DNA of 64,000 bases from Umezawaea endophytica. Lineage in GTDB: Bacteria > Actinomycetota > Actinomycetes > Mycobacteriales > Pseudonocardiaceae. The notes beneath the pieces are model-generated. The model saw only the letters and a program-made list of their open reading frames with translations. It was not told the DNA's origin and ran no database searches. Position numbers and translations under genes: made by a program. This document shows positions 58,581 through 64,000 of the stretch, piece after piece; position 1 is the first letter of the stretch, and each line of letters begins with the position of its first letter. Location of the stretch: assembly GCF_025061645.1 (NCBI RefSeq), contig NZ_JANYMP010000006.1:1-64000 (forward strand). The letters are read 5' to 3'.

Positions 58581-59792
58581 ATGACTCGGATCGTGTTCGC
58601 AGGTGGCAAGGTGTTCGACGGCTCCGGCGCGTCCGCGCAGGCCGGTGACGTGGTGGTCGAGGACGGCCGGATCGTGGAGGTCGGCACGGGTCTGGACGGC
58701 GACGAGGTCGTCGACGCGACCGGGTGCACGGTCCTGCCGGGCCTCTTCGACTGCCACACGCACTTCATGTTCGGCGACATCGACACGGTCAAGGCGCTGA
58801 ACACCCCGTTCTCGCTGCCGTTCTACCAGGCCATCGGCAACATGCGCGCGACGCTGGAGTGCGGCATCACGTCGGTGCGCGACGCGCTGGGCGCGGACCT
58901 CGGCGTCGCCACGGCCGTGCGCACCGGGCTGGTCGCGGGCCCGCGGATGCAGATCGCGATCAGCATGGTGTCGCAGACCGGCGGTCACGGCGACGACTGG
59001 ATGCCGTGCGGCGTCCACAACTCGGTGCTGCACCCCGGCATGCCGAACGGCGTCGGCGACGGCCCGGAGGAGCTGCGGCGGATCGTCCGCGAACTCGTGC
59101 GGGCGGGCGCGGACGTCATCAAGATCGCCACCAGCGGCGGGGTGCTGTCACCGCGCTCGAACCCGAAGCTCGGCCAGTTCCGCGACGAGGAGGTCGCGAT
59201 GGTCGTCGCCGAGGCCGCCGCGGCGGGCATCTTCGTCATGTCGCACGCCCAGGCCACCGACGGTATCAAGGTCGCCGCGCGCAACGGCGTCCGCTCGGTC
59301 GAGCACGGCGTGTTCCTCGACGAGGAGGCGGTCACCCTGATGCTGGAGCGCGGCACGTGGCTGGTCCCGACGCTGACCGCGCCGCGAGCCGTGCTCAAGC
59401 AGATCGCCGCGGGCATGACGGTGTCCGACCACATCCGCGACAAGGCGATCAGCGTGTCCGCGCGGCACGACGAGTCGGTGCGGATGGCCGTCGAGGCGGG
59501 CGTGAAGATCGCGATGGGCTCGGACTCCGGCGTCGGCCCGCACGGCGACAACCTGGACGAGCTGCCGCTGATGGTCGCGTGTGGACTCACCCCGGCGCAG
59601 GCGCTGCACGCCGCCACCCGGTCGGCCGCCGAACTGCTCGGTGTGGACGGTGAACTCGGGACGGTCGAGCCCGGCAAGAAGGCGGATCTCGTTCTGGTGC
59701 GCGGGAACGCGGAGGAACTCGCCGCGCGCAGCGGCGCGGAGTTCCGCGAGGCCGTCAGCGGCGTGTGGATGGACGGGAAGCGCGTGGTGTGA
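58581..59792 (+). CDS. amidohydrolase (Xaa-Pro dipeptidase/prolidase-like)
   Basis: 403 residues. The amidohydrolase superfamily metal site is visible: LFDCHTHFMFGD (two His), DVIKIATSGGV (Lys or Asp bridging position), FVMSHAQA and SVEHGVFLDEE (His), and MGSDSGVGPHGDN (Asp). The N-terminal AGGKVFDGSGASAQAGDVVVEDGRI and C-terminal VEPGKKADLVLVRGN belong to the small beta-domain of the imidazolonepropionase/prolidase-like group. Known relatives hydrolyse Xaa-Pro or Xaa-Arg dipeptides or cyclic amides; pairing with the divergent S9 peptidase fits peptide recycling (inference). ATG start; a strong hairpin terminator follows. Confidence 0.9.
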   Translation: MTRIVFAGGKVFDGSGASAQAGDVVVEDGRIVEVGTGLDGDEVVDATGCTVLPGLFDCHTHFMFGDIDTVKALNTPFSLPFYQAIGNMRATLECGITSVRDALGADLGVATAVRTGLVAGPRMQIAISMVSQTGGHGDDWMPCGVHNSVLHPGMPNGVGDGPEELRRIVRELVRAGADVIKIATSGGVLSPRSNPKLGQFRDEEVAMVVAEAAAAGIFVMSHAQATDGIKVAARNGVRSVEHGVFLDEEAVTLMLERGTWLVPTLTAPRAVLKQIAAGMTVSDHIRDKAISVSARHDESVRMAVEAGVKIAMGSDSGVGPHGDNLDELPLMVACGLTPAQALHAATRSAAELLGVDGELGTVEPGKKADLVLVRGNAEELAARSGAEFREAVSGVWMDGKRVV

Positions 59793-59798
59793 CGGGAC

Positions 59799-59849
59799 GA
59801 GCCGTGAGCGTGCTGGAGGTCCGAGGACAGTCCAGCACGCTCACGGCTC
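59799..59849. terminator. bidirectional hairpin between amidohydrolase and TerC
   Basis: A perfect 19-bp stem: 59799-59817 (GAGCCGTGAGCG start) pairs with 59831-59849 around a 13-nt loop that can itself pair GGTCC/GGACA-type bases. It separates convergent genes. Confidence 0.8.
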
Positions 59850-59857
59850 CTACCGGG

Positions 59858-60859
59858 TCAGAGCGAGGAACCCACGTGCTTGGCGGCCTCGGGGTGGCGC
59901 TTCACCTTGATGAGGCTGGCGATGGTGGTGATGGTCAGCACGCCGACGATCACGCCGAGCGAGAGTTCGATGCCGATCGTCGGCACCGGCAGGCCCTCAC
60001 CGCCGTTGAGGAACGAGAACGTGTTGGTGTGCAGGGCTTCCAGGATCAGCTTCACGCCGATGAACCCGAGGATGACCGAGAGGCCGACCGACAGGTAGAC
60101 CAGCTTGCTGAGCAGGCCGCCGAGCAGGAAGTAGAGCTGCCGCAGGCCCATCAGGGCGAACGCGTTGGCGGCGAAGACGAGGAACGGCTCCTTGGTGAGG
60201 CCGAAGATCGCCGGGATCGAGTCGAGCGCGAACAGCAGGTCGGTCGTGCCGATCGCGACGATCACGATGAACATCGGCGTCACGAAGCGCTTGCCGTTGA
60301 CCTTGATGAACGACTTGGACTCGTGGTACTCGTCGGTGACCGGGAAGACCTTCCGCACCAGGCGCAGCGCGGTGTTCTCCTTGAAGTCGTCCTCTTCCTC
60401 GTCGTGGTTCGTCCTCGCCAGGTTGTAGGCGGTGTAGATGAGGAACGCGCCGAAGATGTAGAAGACCCAACTGAACTGCGCGATGACCGCCGCGCCGACC
60501 GCGATGAAGATGCCGCGCATCACCAGCGCCATCAGGATGCCGATGAGCAGCACCCGGTGCTGGTGGATCGCGGGCACCTTGAACGTGGTCATGATGATCA
60601 GGAAGATGAACAGGTTGTCCACGCTGAGCGAGTACTCGGTGATGTACCCGGCGAAGAACTCGGTGGCGGGCTGGCTACCCGCGAAGAACCAGAGGCCCGC
60701 CCCGAAGGCGATGGCCACGGCGACGTAGAACGCCACCCACCGACCCGCTTCGCCGATGGTGACCTCGTGCGGTTTGCGGTCGACGATCACGAGGTCGACG
60801 GCCAGGAGGACGAGGAGACCGGCGATCGTGGCGATCCACAGCCACGCGGGAACTACCAT
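59858..60859 (-). CDS. TerC-family integral membrane protein (Alx-like)
   Basis: 333 residues, nine membrane segments, ATG with GGAGG nine bases upstream. Family signatures: AGYITEYSLSVDNLFIFLIIM near residue 70, DFKENTALRLVRKVFPVTDEY, KRFVTPMFIVIVAIGTTDLLFALDSIPAIFGLT (shown by its ends), and FAANAFALMGLRQLYFLLGGLL. The paired Asp residues in SVDN and ALDS line the predicted metal path. TerC/Alx proteins export manganese or help metalate secreted proteins. The leader carries a yybP-ykoY (Mn2+-sensing) riboswitch, so this is most likely a manganese-responsive exporter. A longer in-frame extension upstream is part of that leader, not protein. Confidence 0.92.
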   Translation of the reverse strand: MVVPAWLWIATIAGLLVLLAVDLVIVDRKPHEVTIGEAGRWVAFYVAVAIAFGAGLWFFAGSQPATEFFAGYITEYSLSVDNLFIFLIIMTTFKVPAIHQHRVLLIGILMALVMRGIFIAVGAAVIAQFSWVFYIFGAFLIYTAYNLARTNHDEEEDDFKENTALRLVRKVFPVTDEYHESKSFIKVNGKRFVTPMFIVIVAIGTTDLLFALDSIPAIFGLTKEPFLVFAANAFALMGLRQLYFLLGGLLSKLVYLSVGLSVILGFIGVKLILEALHTNTFSFLNGGEGLPVPTIGIELSLGVIVGVLTITTIASLIKVKRHPEAAKHVGSSL

Positions 60860-60887
60860 TATTCCAAACCTCCGGACAGGCGCACGC

Positions 60888-61003
60888 CAATGCCCGGAGG
60901 TCTCCTCCACCGGGCGATCGTGCTGCCCAGCCAACGGCACCGGGTGCTCTTCAGGTCGAGCACCGTGCTGACGACACCGCTGCGTCGGGAGTACTCCCCT
61001 CCA
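60888..61003 (-). ncRNA. yybP-ykoY (Mn2+) riboswitch upstream of TerC
   Basis: On the minus strand the leader has the blocks of the actinobacterial yybP-ykoY element in order: GGGGAGTACTCCC (60986-60998), GTCGTCAGCACGGTGC (60961-60976), CCGGTGCCGTTGGCTGGGC (60924-60943) and a terminal GCCCGG...CCGGGC hairpin enclosing GGAGGAGACC (60892-60915). The GGGGAGTA and TTGGCTGGGC blocks match the loops that bind Mn2+ together. The GGAGG ribosome site of the TerC gene follows about 20 bases later. Confidence 0.78.
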
Positions 61004-61190
61004 CGCTCGCCCTGAGTGTGTCCCACCGGGGGTACCCCGCGCCACTCGTGGTGACCAGACGCACCCGTTCCGGCCGATTTCACCCGAAAGACCTCCGAGT
61101 TTCTTCCACCAGCCGAAATGCCGGGAGACCACGGGCAGGCCGCCCTATACCTTCAGCCCGTTCTCAGCAAACCTCCAATAAGGTCAACTC

Positions 61191-64000
61191 GTGTCCCACC
61201 TCTCCCGCCTCCGCGGCAGGTGGTCTCTCCCCATCGTGTTCGTGGTGCTCGCCCTCGTCGGCGGCACCGTGCTCTGGACACGATCGGAAGACGCCCCTCC
61301 GCCGGTGAGCACCCGTGACGCGGTGATCGACGTACCGGAAAGTCCTGGCAACTCGCAGACGATCCAGATCGACACCACGCTGTACCTGCCCGCCCAGACG
61401 CCCGCGCCCGCCGTCCTGCTCCCGCACGGTTTCGGCGGGAGCAAGGCCAGCGTGGCCACCCAGGCCACCGAGCTGGCCCAACGCGGGTTCGTCGTCCTCG
61501 CCTACTCGGCGCGCGGCTTCGGCCGCAGCACCGGCAAGATCTCGCTGAACTCCCTCGACTACGAGGTCAAGGACGCCCAGAAGCTGCTCGACTGGCTGGC
61601 CACCCGCGAGGAGGTGCAGACGGACGGCCCCGGCGACCCCAGGGTCGGCGTGACCGGCGGCTCCTACGGCGGCTCGCTGTCGCTGCTGCTCGCCGGTGTC
61701 GACCCGCGGGTGGACACCCTCGCGCCGGTCATCACCTACAACGACCTGTCGCAGGCGCTGCTGCCGAACTACGGCGCCACGCAGGCGTCCTCCGCGACCA
61801 CGCCCGCCGCCGGTTCCTCCGGCGACGTCGGCGTGTTCAAGCGCTCGTGGGCGGGCATCTTCTTCTCCGCGGGCCTGTCCGGCGCCGACGGCACGAACCC
61901 CGGCCGCGAGGCTCCCGAGCCCGGCCAGGAGGACGACGACCCGGTCGGCAACGCCGCCTCGGCGGCGGGTTCCGTCGCCGCGCAGGGCCGCCAGCCCGGC
62001 ACGGCCACCCCGCAGGCCCCGGACGCGTGCGGCCGGTTCACCCCGGAGGTGTGCGCCGCCTACACGGAGGTCGCGACCACCGGCAAGGCGAGCCCGGCGA
62101 CGCTGAAGCTGCTGCGCGACGCCTCCCCCGTGTCCGTCACGAGCGGGATCAAGCAGCCGACGTTGATCGTGCAGGGCGAGCAGGACACCCTGTTCGGCCT
62201 CGACCAGGCCGACGCGAACGCCCGCCAGATCAGCGCGAACGGCGCCAAGGTCAAGGTCGTCTGGTACGCGGGCGGCCACGACGGCGGCAGCCCCGGCGCG
62301 TCGCTGCGCGGCGAGATCGCCGACTGGATGGCGTTCCACCTCCAGGGCAAGGGCACCGACCCCGGCACCGGCTTCGAGTACGCGGTGCAGGGCGCGTTCC
62401 GCACCAACGGGACGTCGTCGCTGCGGACCGTGACCTCGGGGAGCTACCCCGGTCTCACCGGCGGGACGGCGACCGAGCGGACCTCGCTGCCGCTGGAGGG
62501 CCGCGAGCAGATCGTGGTCAACCCCGCGGGCGGCAACCCCGCCGCGGTGAGCAGCCTGCCGGGCTTCGGCGCGGTCCTCAGCGGGTCCAACTCGCTGTCC
62601 AGCAGGCTGTCGATCGACCTGCCCGGCCAGGCCGCCGTGTTCAGCTCCGAGCAGCTCACCTCCCAGGTGCTGGTCGCGGGCTCCCCCACGGTGAAGCTGA
62701 AGGTCGCGGCGGTGCCCGGCCAGCCGGTGCCCGCCGAGGGCGCCGTGCTGTTCGTGAAGTTCTACGACGCCGACCAGAACGGCAACCGGACGCTCCCCGG
62801 CGCGGCCGTGGCGCCCGTCCGGATCACGTCGCTGCCCGCCGACGGCAGCCCCGTCGAGGTGTCCGTGTCGCTCGCGGGCGTCGTGCGGCCGGTCGAGAGC
62901 AACCACCGCGTGCAGCTCGTCGTGGCGACCACGGACCAGTCGTACGCGAACGCCGAGACCCCCGCCGCCTACCGGATCTCGCTGGCGGACGACGCCATCC
63001 AGCTCCCGGTCGTGCCGGGCACCAACGTGGTCGCGGCGACGTCGACCACCGCCCTGTGGGGCATCGGCATCGTGCTGCTGGCGTTCGTCGCGGTCGGCGT
63101 CGTGGCCGCGTTCCGGCGCAGGCTCGCCGCGGACGTCGACCCCGAGCTGCTGACCGTGCCGCTGGTCATCGAGAACCTGACCAAGTCCTACCCCGGCAAG
63201 CTCACCGCCGTGAAGGACCTGTCCTTCCGGGTCGAGCACGGCCAGGTGCTGGGCCTGCTCGGGCCGAACGGCGCGGGCAAGACCACCACCCTGCGGATGC
63301 TGATGGGCCTGATCCACCCGACCGAGGGCGGCATCAGGGTCTTCGGGCACAAGGTGACGCCCGGCGCGCCCGTGCTGTCCCGCATCGGCTCGTTCGTCGA
63401 GGGCGCGGGCTTCCTGCCGCACCTGTCCGGCACCGCGAACCTGCACCTGTACTGGGCGGCCACCGGCCGACCGGTCGAGCAGGCGCACTTCGAGGAGGCG
63501 CTGGAGATCGCGGGCCTCGGCAACGCCGTGAACCGCAAGGTCCGCACGTACAGCCAGGGCATGCGGCAGCGGCTGGCCATCGCCCAGGCGATGCTCGGCC
63601 TGCCGGACCTGCTCGTGCTGGACGAGCCGACCAACGGCCTCGACCCGCCCCAGATCCACCAGATGCGCGACGTGCTGCGCCGCTACGCGGCGGCGGGCCG
63701 GACGGTGCTGGTCTCCAGCCACCTGCTGGCCGAGGTCGAGCAGACCTGCTCGCACGTCGTGGTGATGCACAAGGGCCAGCTCGTGGCGGCCGGACTGGTC
63801 GAGGACATCGCGCAGGGCGGTGGCGAGGCCACGTTCAAGGTCGACGAGCCCGCGCAGGCAGCCACCGTGCTCCGGGGCCTCGACGGCGTGCAGGACGTGC
63901 ACGTCGACGGTGAACTCGTGCACGCGGGCCTCAACGGCACGCCGCGCGCGGTCGCGCTCGGCGAACTCGTCAAGGCCGGGATCATGGTCGACCAGGCCGG
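61191..64000 (+). CDS. fusion: extracytoplasmic S15-type alpha/beta hydrolase plus ABC ATPase (partial)
   Basis: A GTG at 61191 (AAGG upstream) opens a frame that stays open to the window edge, so at least 936 residues. Residues 12-28 (LPIVFVVLALVGGTVLW) are a membrane anchor. Residues about 45-600 form a CocE/X-Pro dipeptidyl-peptidase (S15)-like hydrolase: LLPHGFGGSKAS, TGGSYGGSLSL (Ser), VQGEQDTLFG (Asp), YAGGHDGGSPG (His) and a jelly-roll-like C-terminal part. A second membrane helix lies near residue 620 (LWGIGIVLLAFVAVGVV). Residues from 655 are a complete ABC domain: GPNGAGKTTT (Walker A, about 690), YSQGMRQR (signature), LLVLDEPTNGLD (Walker B), SSHLL (H-loop). Permease genes should follow beyond the edge. 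Confidence 0.85.
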   Translation, partial: MSHLSRLRGRWSLPIVFVVLALVGGTVLWTRSEDAPPPVSTRDAVIDVPESPGNSQTIQIDTTLYLPAQTPAPAVLLPHGFGGSKASVATQATELAQRGFVVLAYSARGFGRSTGKISLNSLDYEVKDAQKLLDWLATREEVQTDGPGDPRVGVTGGSYGGSLSLLLAGVDPRVDTLAPVITYNDLSQALLPNYGATQASSATTPAAGSSGDVGVFKRSWAGIFFSAGLSGADGTNPGREAPEPGQEDDDPVGNAASAAGSVAAQGRQPGTATPQAPDACGRFTPEVCAAYTEVATTGKASPATLKLLRDASPVSVTSGIKQPTLIVQGEQDTLFGLDQADANARQISANGAKVKVVWYAGGHDGGSPGASLRGEIADWMAFHLQGKGTDPGTGFEYAVQGAFRTNGTSSLRTVTSGSYPGLTGGTATERTSLPLEGREQIVVNPAGGNPAAVSSLPGFGAVLSGSNSLSSRLSIDLPGQAAVFSSEQLTSQVLVAGSPTVKLKVAAVPGQPVPAEGAVLFVKFYDADQNGNRTLPGAAVAPVRITSLPADGSPVEVSVSLAGVVRPVESNHRVQLVVATTDQSYANAETPAAYRISLADDAIQLPVVPGTNVVAATSTTALWGIGIVLLAFVAVGVVAAFRRRLAADVDPELLTVPLVIENLTKSYPGKLTAVKDLSFRVEHGQVLGLLGPNGAGKTTTLRMLMGLIHPTEGGIRVFGHKVTPGAPVLSRIGSFVEGAGFLPHLSGTANLHLYWAATGRPVEQAHFEEALEIAGLGNAVNRKVRTYSQGMRQRLAIAQAMLGLPDLLVLDEPTNGLDPPQIHQMRDVLRRYAAAGRTVLVSSHLLAEVEQTCSHVVVMHKGQLVAAGLVEDIAQGGGEATFKVDEPAQAATVLRGLDGVQDVHVDGELVHAGLNGTPRAVALGELVKAGIMVDQA

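Noticed and set aside
59858-61132. Longer TerC protein starting near 61132
   Set aside because: The extra N-terminus is the riboswitch leader read as protein. The ATG at 60859 follows GGAGG and opens the first membrane helix.

Overview
The window comes from a high-GC Gram-positive genome, most likely an actinomycete of the Pseudonocardiaceae (the Saccharothrix/Actinosynnema/Lentzea group is my best guess; this is inference). Grounds: by eye about 70% G+C with G/C-rich third codon positions, many GTG and TTG starts, GGAGG ribosome sites, a SARP regulator, a divergent lspA paralogue, an MptB-type lipoglycan mannosyltransferase, ESX-type (type VII) substrate genes, a DinB2-type polymerase and a DUF664 protein. 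I see no rRNA, tRNA, CRISPR array, insertion sequence or phage genes. About 57 protein-coding loci are supported; the last one runs off the right edge.

Layout. 1-9.7 kb: small housekeeping or unknown genes, a Tat-exported discoidin-domain protein, and a GntR regulator / NCS1 permease / hydantoin-type racemase set. 9.6-13.3 kb: secreted C39-like peptidase and GH64 beta-1,3-glucanase (the latter behind a LacI-type operator), lspA, DUF1992. 13.3-13.9 kb: a non-coding GGGCW-repeat stretch with a GC-skew flip and a very strong hairpin. 13.9-16.9 kb: aminotransferase, VOC protein, hydrolase. 17-26 kb: SARP regulator and a sugar locus (GH3 glycosidase, ABC binding protein, two permeases, LacI regulator) with repeated TTCGAA-type operators, resembling streptomycete bxl xylobiose loci. 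26-37 kb: NmrA-like reductase behind a 34-bp palindrome, DUF899, ahcY behind a candidate SAH riboswitch, dinB2-like polymerase, DUF664/SRPBCC/ArsR, secreted endonuclease I, GT39 membrane protein, DUF309 and a frameshifted small zinc-finger gene. 38-44 kb: methyltransferase, GNAT, EI24, secreted beta-propeller, trypsin-like protease, FKBP.

44-51 kb is a polymorphic-toxin locus: YbaB-like protein, EspC-like protein, a 1300-residue WXG-type effector with a Pro/Gly-rich stalk, a putative caspase-like cysteine-protease module and a C-terminal PD-(D/E)XK nuclease-like domain, then an Imm49 immunity protein and a YezG-like protein. No secretion machinery is present here, so export would use an ESX system elsewhere.

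51-64 kb: HdeD-like protein, two GT-C mannosyltransferases for cell-envelope lipoglycan, an MbcA/RES toxin-antitoxin pair with unusual A-ending codons, a 118-bp inverted repeat, GNAT, S9 peptidase, amidohydrolase, a TerC-family protein behind a yybP-ykoY (Mn2+) riboswitch, and a very large fusion of an extracytoplasmic S15/alpha-beta hydrolase to an ABC ATPase. Most convergent pairs either overlap by 17-35 bp or are separated by a perfect or near-perfect hairpin; divergent intergenic regions hold the recognisable operators.
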